This document shows positions 8,392 through 14,701 of a stretch of DNA of 25,134 nucleotides, in pieces. A program made the position numbers and the translations under genes. Origin of the DNA: Cytophagales bacterium (lineage in GTDB: Bacteria; Bacteroidota; Bacteroidia; Cytophagales; Cyclobacteriaceae); NCBI GenBank assembly GCA_027317105.1, contig DAHVFH010000037.1, positions 1-25,134 on the forward strand. The letters run 5' to 3'. Each line of letters begins with the position of its first letter. Position 1 is the first letter of the stretch. Below the pieces are notes generated by a model that saw only the letters and a list, made by a program, of their open reading frames with translations, was not told the DNA's origin and made no database searches.

Positions 8392-9702
8392 ATGAACCAA
8401 AACACTATAAAATTCTTATTGATTGCTTTTCTTTTTATAACGAGCAATCTTGTGGCACAAACTCCTTATCCAGCCGATCCCCAACAAAAGCCAATGTTGA
8501 TAAGTGGAGGTACCATCCATGTGGGCACAGGCCAGGTAATTGAAAATGGAGCCCTTGCTTTTGAGGCTGGTAAGATCACTTATGTTGGGCCTTCTTCTGG
8601 AGCGCCTACCGACAAAACAAAATACGATGTGATTGATGCGACCGGCAAACAGATTTATCCCGGTTTTATTATTCCGAATAGCCAATTGGGTCTTGAAGAA
8701 ATTTCTTCCGTGCGGGCAACGGTAGATTCTGATGAGCATGGTGATTTCAATCCTAATGTACGCTCACTCATTGCCTACAATACCGATAGTGAGATTATTC
8801 CTACCTATCGTTTCAATGGAATATTGTTGGCCGAGGCAGCTCCAGAAGGCGGCATTATTTCCGGCACATCTTCCGTCATGCAATTGGAAGGTTGGAATTG
8901 GGAAGATGCAGCCTATTCAAAAGATGCAGCCATACACATGAATTGGCCTGCTATGCAAAAGAGAAAATTCGACTTCTCTACGTTTACCGTAACCTCAGAG
9001 CCGAATCCCGATTACGGTAAAAATATCGAGGAGGTTAATCTGTTTTTTAACGATGCCATTTCTTATGGCAAGTTGAGTAGCAAAGAAGTGAATTTGAAGA
9101 TGGAGGCCATGCAAGGACTGTTCACGGGTTCACAAGTGTTAATCCTTCATGCAAATTTGGCGAAAGAAATTTTGGATGGGGTGAAATTCGCACAAGCGCA
9201 TGGCGTAAAGCGAATTGCTGTATTGGCGGATGATGAAGCGCTAAAAGTAGCTTCGTTTCTAAAAGAGAATAATATCCCTATCATTTTGCCGCCTGTTCAC
9301 AGCGTTCCTAAGCGCGATGATGACCCGGTTGATTTACCGTATGAACTCCCAAGCTTGCTTTCAAAAGCAGGTGTTATGTTTGCCCTTTCCCATCAGGGTA
9401 TGTTGGCCAATGGACGGAACCTACCTTTTTATGCAGGCACCGCTGTTGCCTACGGTTTGGATAAAGAAGAAGCGCTTAAGGCAATCACACTAAACCCGGC
9501 CAAAATTTTAGGGATTGACAAAACCACCGGTAGTTTGGAAACCGGAAAAGATGCCTCTCTATTTATTTCTATGGGAGATGCCTTGGATTTCCGTGGCAAT
9601 AGAATTACCGAGGCATTTATTGTGGGTAAGCAAATCATCCTTAACAGCAAGCAACAGGCACTCTACGATCGGTTTTCGAAAAAGTATAATTTGAAAAAAT
9701 AA
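8392..9702 (+). CDS. Exported amidohydrolase-like protein lacking the HxH metal site
   Basis: This 436-residue protein starts at ATG 8392, chosen because the signal peptide (MNQNTIKFLLIAFLFITSNL, ending VAQ) begins there; another ATG at 8362 would overlap the upstream stop. It has the amidohydrolase frame: MLISGGTIHVGTGQVIENGA, GKQIYPGFI, a C-terminal EEALKAITLNPAKILGIDKT and GSLETGKDASLFI. Where active members have HxH after PGF, it reads IIPNSQLG, so the binuclear metal site looks lost. A late HQG (about residue 330) remains. It resembles unit 1 of the upstream 1005-residue protein more than unit 2. A pseudo-enzyme or partner subunit role is likely. It is 19 bases after that gene and probably translated from the same mRNA. 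Confidence 0.85.
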   Translation: MNQNTIKFLLIAFLFITSNLVAQTPYPADPQQKPMLISGGTIHVGTGQVIENGALAFEAGKITYVGPSSGAPTDKTKYDVIDATGKQIYPGFIIPNSQLGLEEISSVRATVDSDEHGDFNPNVRSLIAYNTDSEIIPTYRFNGILLAEAAPEGGIISGTSSVMQLEGWNWEDAAYSKDAAIHMNWPAMQKRKFDFSTFTVTSEPNPDYGKNIEEVNLFFNDAISYGKLSSKEVNLKMEAMQGLFTGSQVLILHANLAKEILDGVKFAQAHGVKRIAVLADDEALKVASFLKENNIPIILPPVHSVPKRDDDPVDLPYELPSLLSKAGVMFALSHQGMLANGRNLPFYAGTAVAYGLDKEEALKAITLNPAKILGIDKTTGSLETGKDASLFISMGDALDFRGNRITEAFIVGKQIILNSKQQALYDRFSKKYNLKK

Positions 9703-9731
9703 TTTAGCTTGCCTTATTTAAAGCGCTAAAT
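9702..9731. promoter_or_regulatory. Perfect 7-bp inverted repeat just before the phenylalanine hydroxylase start
   Basis: ATTTAGC (9702-9708) and GCTAAAT (9725-9731) are exact inverted copies with a 16-base spacer. The right arm ends two bases before the TTG start of the next gene. It could be a stem-loop affecting translation from the weak start, or an operator. No T-run follows, so it is unlikely to be a terminator. The role is inference only. Confidence 0.35.
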
Positions 9732-9733
9732 AA

Positions 9734-10450
9734 TTGAAATCAACCCGAAAATTTGACCCAAAAGTCGATGACGATAATTGGTCTGCGTTATTCAATACCC
9801 ATTTTCAGAATCTTCAGTCACTGAATGCGGTCAGTACCATTTGGATAAATGGCTTTGTGAAATTGGGTATTGACAATAGCCGTAGGCCGAAGGCAGACGA
9901 GCTTAACCTTGCGATTAAGAAATACACGCCTTATACTTTCGTCCAAACCGATGACAATATTATTTTCGAGCAGATTGATTGGTATACCATGATTGCCGAT
10001 TATAAGATGCCCATGACCAACTTTGTGAGGACACCCGAAGAACTTTCTTATTGCGATGAGCCTGACTATTGGCATGATGTAATGGGGCATGTTCCCTTTC
10101 TTGCGCAAAAGGACTATTCTGATATGTATAACCTTTTGGCCAAAACATATATCAAAGCTTATCAAAACAAAAGAACAGATTTGTTGAAGCAATTGGATTT
10201 TATTGGTGGAATGATCATTGAACTTGGCCTGATCAAAGAACTTTCGGGAATAAAAGCATTTGGGTCAACTTTTTATTCTTCTAGTGAAGTTTTTGAAGCC
10301 TTTAAAAGCGAGAACCAAATTGCTTTCACCAGAGAAGCACTTCATTCAGGAGAATCTTACGATCGGCACAGCTTTCAAGGCAAGTATTATGTTTTTGATT
10401 CGATGGAACAGCTAACAACTTTGATAGCTGAAATTAATAAGGCGTGTTGA
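9734..10450 (+). CDS. phhA: Phenylalanine 4-monooxygenase (aromatic amino acid hydroxylase)
   Basis: This 238-residue bacterial-type aromatic amino acid hydroxylase converts phenylalanine to tyrosine with tetrahydropterin, O2 and non-heme iron. The iron motif CDEPDYWHDVMGHVPFL supplies His114 and His119, and Glu163 (GGMIIELGLI) is the expected third ligand. The conserved TPEEL precedes the motif, and the FGSTFYSSSEVFEAF segment corresponds to the pterin/substrate loop near the C-terminus. The start must be TTG at 9734: an in-frame TAA stands directly before it (9731-9733), and the next Met (residue 86) would remove part of the domain. Length is slightly below the usual 260-290 residues. It is 31 bases after the amidohydrolase gene, so it may share its transcript. 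It is cytosolic, in phenylalanine catabolism. Confidence 0.9.
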   Translation: MKSTRKFDPKVDDDNWSALFNTHFQNLQSLNAVSTIWINGFVKLGIDNSRRPKADELNLAIKKYTPYTFVQTDDNIIFEQIDWYTMIADYKMPMTNFVRTPEELSYCDEPDYWHDVMGHVPFLAQKDYSDMYNLLAKTYIKAYQNKRTDLLKQLDFIGGMIIELGLIKELSGIKAFGSTFYSSSEVFEAFKSENQIAFTREALHSGESYDRHSFQGKYYVFDSMEQLTTLIAEINKAC

Positions 10451-10805
10451 ACACTTGTGGGATGACTTCATTTATGATAGACTCCATCACTTCGGTCATT
10501 TCCTTAGTTGGAATTACTTTAGAAACATTAGACCACGTGCTAATTCGCTGACTGAAATGAAGAAAACCAATCGTTGGTTTCGTGTCTAAAGTGTCAATGC
10601 TAACACGAACCAACGAGAAGCTTTTTACTTTTGCTGGATGCAAATAAATCCCGGAGCCAGGACTTCACTTTACATATCGGAAATAAATCGACTGATCGTT
10701 GCATCTCCTATACGGAACATAATGAAGCTGCTTTACTTGTTTATAAACTTGACTGAACTTCAATGAAAATAATTTCGTTAATCGAATGAATTAATGATTT
10801 AAATA
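10451..10805. other. Spacer of about 355 bases without a convincing gene
   Basis: This AT-rich stretch holds no clear plus-strand gene. On the minus strand an open frame of 69 codons from a TTG (10643 down to 10434) overlaps the end of the hydroxylase by 17 bases. Its peptide (ending KEMTEVMESIINEVIPQVF) is protein-like and amphipathic but matches no family I know; an in-frame stop lies 10 codons before the TTG. It could be a small gene or the tail of a lost one. The right end holds a likely promoter for the next gene. Confidence 0.5.
10749..10777 (+). promoter_or_regulatory. Bacteroidota-type promoter candidate for the GDCCVxC/methyltransferase pair
   Basis: TTG at 10749-10751 and TAATTTCG at 10770-10777 match the -33 (TTG) and -7 (TAnnTTTG) elements of the Bacteroidota primary sigma factor with one mismatch in the second and an 18-base spacer. 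Transcription would begin near 10784, about 20 bases before the ATG at 10806. Confidence 0.45.
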
Positions 10806-11033
10806 ATGACGGATCCAGCCCAACAATTAATAGTTCAACTTTCAACGATCACTTGTCCTAATTGTGGATTCAAGAAAGAAGAGGTCATGCCCAACGATGC
10901 CTGTCAATATTTTTATGAATGCACAAAGTGCAAAACGCTGATAAAACCAAAGTCGGGTGATTGCTGCGTATTTTACTCTTACGGCACGGTAAAATGCCCT
11001 TCCATTCAAGCGCAAAAAAAATGTTGTGCATGA
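10806..11033 (+). CDS. GDCCVxC-type cysteine-rich small protein (variant)
   Basis: This 75-residue protein has ten cysteines. CPNC (17-20) and CTKC (39-42) form a likely zinc ribbon, Cys33 lies between them, and the signature GDCCVF (51-56) follows with Cys53 and Cys54. It matches the family annotated as GDCCVxC domain-containing (seleno)protein, usually found near metal- or thiol-related genes. In the family the residue after VF is Cys; here it is Tyr57 (TAC, one base from TGC). The rest of the tail (SYGTVKCPSIQ, then CC near the end) is normal. The function is unknown; a redox or metal-binding role is inferred. Its TGA overlaps the ATG of the methyltransferase (ATGA), which indicates translational coupling. 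Confidence 0.75.
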   Translation: MTDPAQQLIVQLSTITCPNCGFKKEEVMPNDACQYFYECTKCKTLIKPKSGDCCVFYSYGTVKCPSIQAQKKCCA

Positions 11034-11650
11034 TGGCGGATTCAAAAAATCATTGGGGACAGATTTATGCTACAAAGAAAAGTGAGGAGGTGAGCTGGAC
11101 GCAACAAACGCCTACCACTTCATTAAATTTTCTCCATAGCTTTAACCTTTCAAAAAACGCTTCGATTATCGACATTGGAGGCGGAGATAGTCGGTTGGTA
11201 GATTGCCTTCTCAAAGAAGGGTTTACCAATGTTTCTGTTCTTGATATTTCAGCACACGCCTTACAACGCGCCAAAGACCGATTAGGAGAAAAGGCATCTT
11301 GTGTGAATTGGATCGAGGCGGATATTACCGAATTCAAACCGCTTCGGAAATATGATGTATGGCACGATCGCGCCACCTTTCACTTTTTGACGGAAGGAAA
11401 TCAGGTTGCTAAATACGTAGCGATTGCTTCGAATTTCGTAAATCCCAATGGATACTTGACCCTAGGAACATTTTCAGAACAAGGGCCGGCTCAATGCAGT
11501 GGACTTTCCATTCGCAAGTATTCTGAAAAAACATTAAATTCAGCATTAAGGAAGCACTTCAAAAAACTGCATTGTATTTTAGAGGACCACCTAACGCCAT
11601 TCCACACGGTTCAAAACTTTTTATTCTGTAGTTTTGAGAAACTTGCCTAA
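11030..11650 (+). CDS. Class I SAM-dependent methyltransferase
   Basis: This 206-residue protein starts at ATG 11030, which overlaps the upstream stop as ATGA and directly precedes MADSKNHWGQIYATK, the usual opening of this family. An in-frame extension further upstream would only read through the small Cys-rich gene. SAM-binding motif I is DIGGGDSR at residues 48-55; motif II (VSVLDIS) follows with the ribose-binding Asp. WHDRATFHFLTE is typical of the methyltransferase 11/25 group associated with tellurite- or thiol-type methylation and small unknown substrates. GYLTLGTFSEQGPAQCSGL provides the late core strand. It is a cytosolic enzyme with unknown acceptor. Coupling to the GDCCVxC protein suggests a shared role, perhaps metalloid or thiol methylation (inference). 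The sigma-factor gene begins 11 bases after its stop. Confidence 0.8.
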   Translation: MMADSKNHWGQIYATKKSEEVSWTQQTPTTSLNFLHSFNLSKNASIIDIGGGDSRLVDCLLKEGFTNVSVLDISAHALQRAKDRLGEKASCVNWIEADITEFKPLRKYDVWHDRATFHFLTEGNQVAKYVAIASNFVNPNGYLTLGTFSEQGPAQCSGLSIRKYSEKTLNSALRKHFKKLHCILEDHLTPFHTVQNFLFCSFEKLA

Positions 11651-11661
11651 ACCAGATTTCT

Positions 11662-12228
11662 GTGGAATTAAAACTTACCGCTTATCAGACTGAAATCTCC
11701 ACATGGGTGAATGATTATGGTGACAGATTATATGCCTGGGCCCTTCACAAATCATCTAATGAACAAATTGCCCAAGACCTTGTTCAAGAAACCTTTTTGT
11801 CGGCCTATCAGCATATAGAAAATTTTAAAAGAGGTAGTTCGCCCAAAACATGGCTCTTCTCCATTTTAAAAAATAAAATCATCGATCATTTTCGTCAGGT
11901 GGCACGCAACAAAATGATGCTGCTCGAAGACAGCTTTCCCTGGTTTGATGAGGATGAGAATTGGAGAAAGGAATTTCGTCCTCAGCCTTGGCTGCATGCC
12001 GATGGAAACCTTTTAGACGATCCCGAATTTGAGAAAGCACTCTCCCATTGCATGAATGGCTTGCCGTCTGCGTGGGCGGCATGCGTGCAATTAAAATACC
12101 TGGATGAAAAAAATTCGGAAGAAATTTGTCAGCAATTGAATATTACCACGTCTAATCTGTGGCAGATTCTTCATCGGGCGAAGCTGAGTTTGCGAAATTG
12201 CCTTGAAAAGAACTGGTTTAAATCCTAA
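11662..12228 (+). CDS. ECF RNA polymerase sigma factor, famx1 (TIGR02943)-like
   Basis: This 188-residue ECF sigma factor has region 2 at about residues 18-77 (DRLYAWALHKS, AQDLVQETFLSAYQ, SPKTWLFSILKNKIIDHFR) and region 4 at about 128-188 (YLDEKNSEEICQQLNITTSN, LWQILHRAKLSLRNCL, EKNWF). The linker holds the WFDEDENWRKEF and PQPWL features seen in the famx1 subfamily, whose members end in NWF. It directs RNA polymerase to a stress- or signal-specific promoter set. The start is GTG at 11662, placed 11 bases after the methyltransferase stop; no in-frame ATG lies near it. The anti-sigma gene follows after four bases, so the two are co-expressed. The target promoter could include this operon itself, but I could not identify a sequence. 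Confidence 0.85.
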   Translation: MELKLTAYQTEISTWVNDYGDRLYAWALHKSSNEQIAQDLVQETFLSAYQHIENFKRGSSPKTWLFSILKNKIIDHFRQVARNKMMLLEDSFPWFDEDENWRKEFRPQPWLHADGNLLDDPEFEKALSHCMNGLPSAWAACVQLKYLDEKNSEEICQQLNITTSNLWQILHRAKLSLRNCLEKNWFKS

Positions 12229-12232
12229 TTTG

Positions 12233-12508
12233 ATGAACAGGCTAATGAACAAGATGATGCTTTCCTGTAAACGGGCGACCGAACTGATGGACAAAAAAGC
12301 ATACGTCAATCTTTCTTCAGTAGAGAACTTTCAATTATTTCTCCACACGCGCATGTGTGATGCCTGCCGCTTGTACAAGAAGCAGAGTCGGCTGTTAGAG
12401 TCCATTCTTAAAAAGCAAGCTCAAGAGCCTGATGAATCAAACCACGCTACAGAAACGCTTTCCAAAGAAATTAAGTCTCAAATTATCAATAAGTTAGAGA
12501 AAAAATGA
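12233..12508 (+). CDS. Zinc-binding anti-sigma factor (ZAS type)
   Basis: This short, 91-residue soluble protein carries the zinc-anti-sigma pattern Cys12 ... His38-x3-Cys42-x2-Cys45 (HTRMCDAC). SCKRATELMDKK at residues 11-22 is the usual opening of the domain. It is expected to bind and hold the sigma factor encoded immediately upstream, releasing it when the zinc-thiol site is oxidised or otherwise disturbed. There is no transmembrane segment, so sensing is probably cytoplasmic. ATG 12233 is chosen because it follows the sigma stop by four bases; ATG 12245 is an equally possible start. Frames further 5' would run back into the sigma gene. Confidence 0.8.
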   Translation: MNRLMNKMMLSCKRATELMDKKAYVNLSSVENFQLFLHTRMCDACRLYKKQSRLLESILKKQAQEPDESNHATETLSKEIKSQIINKLEKK

Positions 12509-12518
12509 TTTTTTTTAA

Positions 12519-12545
12519 GTGGTTTTGTCAGGAATGCTAAACCAC
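12519..12545 (+). promoter_or_regulatory. Stem-loop 1 between anti-sigma and OB-fold genes
   Basis: GTGGTTT (12519-12525) and AAACCAC (12539-12545) pair perfectly, closing a 13-base loop. A T-run precedes it rather than follows, so it is not a normal intrinsic terminator. It stands two bases from stem-loop 2. Part of its left arm (GGTTT) could instead pair with AAACC in the loop of stem-loop 2 (12562-12566), giving two exclusive folds. The role is inference. Confidence 0.5.
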
Positions 12546-12547
12546 AC

Positions 12548-12575
12548 CGTCTAATTACTTGAAACCAATTAGACG
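12548..12575 (+). promoter_or_regulatory. Stem-loop 2 abutting the OB-fold gene start
   Basis: CGTCTAATT (12548-12556) and AATTAGACG (12567-12575) form a perfect 9-bp inverted repeat with a 10-base loop. The right arm ends one base before the ATG at 12577. In mRNA it would cover the ribosome-binding region; in DNA it could be an operator. An alternative TTG start (12559) lies inside its loop. Confidence 0.6.
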
Positions 12576-12576
12576 C

Positions 12577-13050
12577 ATGTCCAGAAAAAAAATAATTAAG
12601 GTAGTTCTGTTTATAGTCGGTGGCGGAGTTGTTGCCGCTCTTCTGGTAGGAACTTATCTGTTCAACAAACCCCACCGAAATGTTCAAGAGGCCGCGATTG
12701 ACTTTACCGTTTCGTCCAACGCTTTAGTGGATGAATATCTTGGCAATCCATCGGCTGCCAACAAAAAGTATTTGAACGAGGAGGGGAATTCAAAAATCAT
12801 TGCCGTTACGGGCGAAGTCAGTTCGAAAACTGTTGACTTGAAAAACCAACAGGTAATCCTTCTTAAAAGCACGGGCGCAAAAGCAGGAGTGAGCTGCACC
12901 TTCATGGCTTCTACTAACAAGGTAGCCGAAAGCTTGACGGTCGGTCAGCAGGTGACCATAAAAGGCGTTATCCGATCTGGCGCTTCTTATGATCCCGATC
13001 TTGGGTTTTACGAAGATGTGATTATCGAAAAATGCGATGTTCTAAAATAA
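12577..13050 (+). CDS. Membrane-anchored OB-fold (tRNA_anti-like) protein
   Basis: This 157-residue protein opens with a basic stretch (MSRKKIIK) and one membrane segment at about 8-29, then a KPHRNVQEAA linker. The body has the alternating beta pattern of the Bacteroidota tRNA_anti-like/OB-fold putative lipoprotein family: IIAVTGEVSSKTVD, QQVILLKS, VSCTFMAS, VGQQVTIKGVIRSG and a final VIIEKCDVLK. The helical segment FTVSSNALVDEYLGNPSAAN before the OB fold is also typical of that family. The substrate is unknown; it probably faces the periplasm. ATG 12577 was preferred over TTG 12559 because MSRKK plus a hydrophobic helix is a normal start and TTG lies in a stem-loop. YceI-like and thioredoxin-like genes follow closely and are likely co-transcribed. 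Confidence 0.7.
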   Translation: MSRKKIIKVVLFIVGGGVVAALLVGTYLFNKPHRNVQEAAIDFTVSSNALVDEYLGNPSAANKKYLNEEGNSKIIAVTGEVSSKTVDLKNQQVILLKSTGAKAGVSCTFMASTNKVAESLTVGQQVTIKGVIRSGASYDPDLGFYEDVIIEKCDVLK

Positions 13051-13074
13051 TTGTCCAAATAAACCATAATTAAA

Positions 13075-13641
13075 ATGAAAAAGTTAATCTATTTGATTTT
13101 TGTTCCAGCTGTATTTTTTGTGTTGGCTGCTTTTCGCCCAATAGCCGGAAAGTTAGTAAGCAAAAATGCGCACATCAGTTTTTTCTCCCACACCACCTTG
13201 GAGGACATCACCGCCAATAACTATAAAGCCATGAGCACGTTGGAAACGACTACCGGCAATGTGGCTTTCGTTGTGCCGATGCAAAGTTTTGAATTTGAAA
13301 AAGCATTGATGCAAGAACATTTTAATAGCAAAAAATTCTTAGACACTAAAGCATTTCCTAAAGCTAAATTCACTGGAAAAATCACTAACCTAAATGCCGT
13401 TGACTTTACCAAAGACGGTAGCTATGAGGCAACCGTTCAGGGTGAGCTTACGATAAAGGATACAACAAAACCGATCCAAGGAACAGCCACAATTACCATA
13501 AAGGGAAATGCTTTGACTGGGCAGACCAAACTAAAATTAGTCCTAGCCGATTATGGGATCACTTTTAAAAAAGGAAAGCCTTCTACCAACTTGGCTAAAG
13601 AAATTGAAGTGACCGTGTTGGCCGAATATCATCCTGAATAA
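13075..13641 (+). CDS. Exported YceI-like domain protein
   Basis: This 188-residue protein has a signal peptide (about residues 1-20) and then a YceI-type lipocalin-like beta barrel: NAHISFFSHTTLEDITANN, VAFVVPMQSFEFEKALMQEH, FNSKKFLDTKAFPKAKFTGK, VQGELTIKDTTKPIQGTATI and a terminal VTVLAEYHPE. YceI barrels bind isoprenoid or other lipophilic ligands, and in several bacteria they are induced under osmotic, acid or oxidative stress. Here it is probably periplasmic. It begins 24 bases after the OB-fold gene and ends 18 bases before the thioredoxin-like gene, so it probably belongs to the sigma-factor operon. Confidence 0.85.
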   Translation: MKKLIYLIFVPAVFFVLAAFRPIAGKLVSKNAHISFFSHTTLEDITANNYKAMSTLETTTGNVAFVVPMQSFEFEKALMQEHFNSKKFLDTKAFPKAKFTGKITNLNAVDFTKDGSYEATVQGELTIKDTTKPIQGTATITIKGNALTGQTKLKLVLADYGITFKKGKPSTNLAKEIEVTVLAEYHPE

Positions 13642-13659
13642 GTTGATTTGAAAACGAAT

Positions 13660-14115
13660 ATGAAAAACCGCAAAATTGCGTGGCCAATTCCTATAGTCAT
13701 TATTTTTCTTGCCTTCCTACTTTCCGCAAACCTAACAGCACCAAAAAACGAAAATGGAGGCATCAAATTTTATGATGGAACCTGGGGCGAAGCAGTTCAA
13801 AAATCGAGGCATGAACATAAACTGATTTTTCTAGACCTTTATGCGACTTGGTGCGGCCCATGCCGAATGTTGAAGCGAAACACGTTCGCTGATAAAGCAG
13901 TGGGAACCTTTTTTAATTCGCACTATATCAATCTTTCCATTGATGGCGAAACGGAAATGGGGAAGGAACTTATGCAACGGTATCGTCTCCATGCTTATCC
14001 CAGCTTACTGGTGATCGGTCAGGATGAAAAACTACTCACCGTTTCTACCGGATACCTGTCGCCTGATAAGTTAATTGATTTGGGAAAGAATGGTTTAGAG
14101 AAAGAAATTCAATAA
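13660..14115 (+). CDS. Membrane-anchored thioredoxin-fold protein
   Basis: This 151-residue protein has an N-terminal hydrophobic segment (about 8-26) that anchors or exports it, then a thioredoxin fold: KLIFLDLYATWCGPCRMLKR, with the redox motif Cys65-Gly-Pro-Cys68. RYRLHAYPSLLVI carries the cis-proline. The domain is of the DsbD-gamma/thioredoxin_7 kind, usually reducing disulfides in the periplasm. ATG 13660 is used; a TTG four codons earlier (13648) is possible. It is the last gene of the sigma-factor cluster, followed by a hairpin with a T-rich end at 14122-14162. Its presence with a zinc-thiol anti-sigma factor suggests a thiol- or oxidation-responsive operon (inference). Confidence 0.85.
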   Translation: MKNRKIAWPIPIVIIFLAFLLSANLTAPKNENGGIKFYDGTWGEAVQKSRHEHKLIFLDLYATWCGPCRMLKRNTFADKAVGTFFNSHYINLSIDGETEMGKELMQRYRLHAYPSLLVIGQDEKLLTVSTGYLSPDKLIDLGKNGLEKEIQ

Positions 14116-14121
14116 TATTTT

Positions 14122-14162
14122 TAGAAATAGCCTGTCGCAAGGGAAGCAATCAGGCTTTTCTA
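14122..14162 (+). terminator. Likely intrinsic terminator after the sigma-factor operon
   Basis: TAGAAATAGCCTG (14122-14134) pairs with CAGGCTTTTCTA (14151-14162), with one bulged base; the core AGCCTG/CAGGCT is perfect. The descending arm ends in TTTTCT. It stands just after the thioredoxin-like stop and six bases before the DinB-like start, so it could also act as an attenuator for that gene. Confidence 0.5.
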
Positions 14163-14167
14163 GAATT

Positions 14168-14695
14168 ATGATTTTAAAAATAGATGTTATGCTAATTGAA
14201 GCCATTTTAAAAAATCTTATTGATTTAAAATCGTTGATCCTTAAGTTGAGTGACGAAGATTATGTTTTAAAACGCGAAGTTTATTCAGGCTCATCCATCG
14301 GTCAGCATGTAAGGCACATTCTTGAATTTTATCGTTGCGCCCTTGTTTCCTTAGAATCCGGAGTGGTTTGTTATGACCATCGAAAACGGGATGAGCGTAT
14401 TGAACTAAGCCGGAAGTTCGCTTGCAAGGTGATGAAAGAAATTTCTGATCGCGTACCTGTTATCAAGGGAGATTTTCCAATAAAACTGCAAGCCAACTTT
14501 TCTTCAGAAGGTGAGGCGTCTTTGGAAATACAAACTTCCCTGTACCGGGAGTTAGCCTATTGCCTTGAACATGACATCCACCATCAAGCGTTGATAAAAG
14601 TAGGGCTGGTGAGTGCAGGAAATGATTTTTTATTTTCCGAAAATTTTGGCGTAGCGCCTTCTACGATTCGTAGTATGGTTATTACAGCCAATTAA
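14168..14695 (+). CDS. DinB/YfiT-like putative metal-dependent protein
   Basis: This 175-residue protein resembles the DinB four-helix bundle superfamily. Putative metal-binding histidines are His47 (GQHVRHILEF) and, in the last helix, His135 and His139 (CLEHDIHHQALIKVG); this H...H-x3-H layout is the family's signature. Such proteins bind a divalent metal and some are thiol-dependent transferases or hydrolases; many have unknown roles. Start ATG 14168 is used, but ATG 14189 (MLIEAILKNL) is equally plausible. The membrane-protein gene begins six bases after its stop, so the two are likely co-expressed. A terminator-like hairpin lies directly upstream. Confidence 0.7.
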   Translation: MILKIDVMLIEAILKNLIDLKSLILKLSDEDYVLKREVYSGSSIGQHVRHILEFYRCALVSLESGVVCYDHRKRDERIELSRKFACKVMKEISDRVPVIKGDFPIKLQANFSSEGEASLEIQTSLYRELAYCLEHDIHHQALIKVGLVSAGNDFLFSENFGVAPSTIRSMVITAN

Positions 14696-14701
14696 TAGTT
14701 C

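Noticed and set aside
9818..10192. 124-codon minus-strand frame inside the phenylalanine hydroxylase
   Set aside because: Antisense to an intact catalytic domain including its iron motif, with no independent support.
10965..10982. Selenocysteine insertion in the GDCCVxC protein
   Set aside because: No in-frame TGA occurs inside the motif; the codon at the third Cys position is TAC (Tyr), and the only TGA is the terminal stop.
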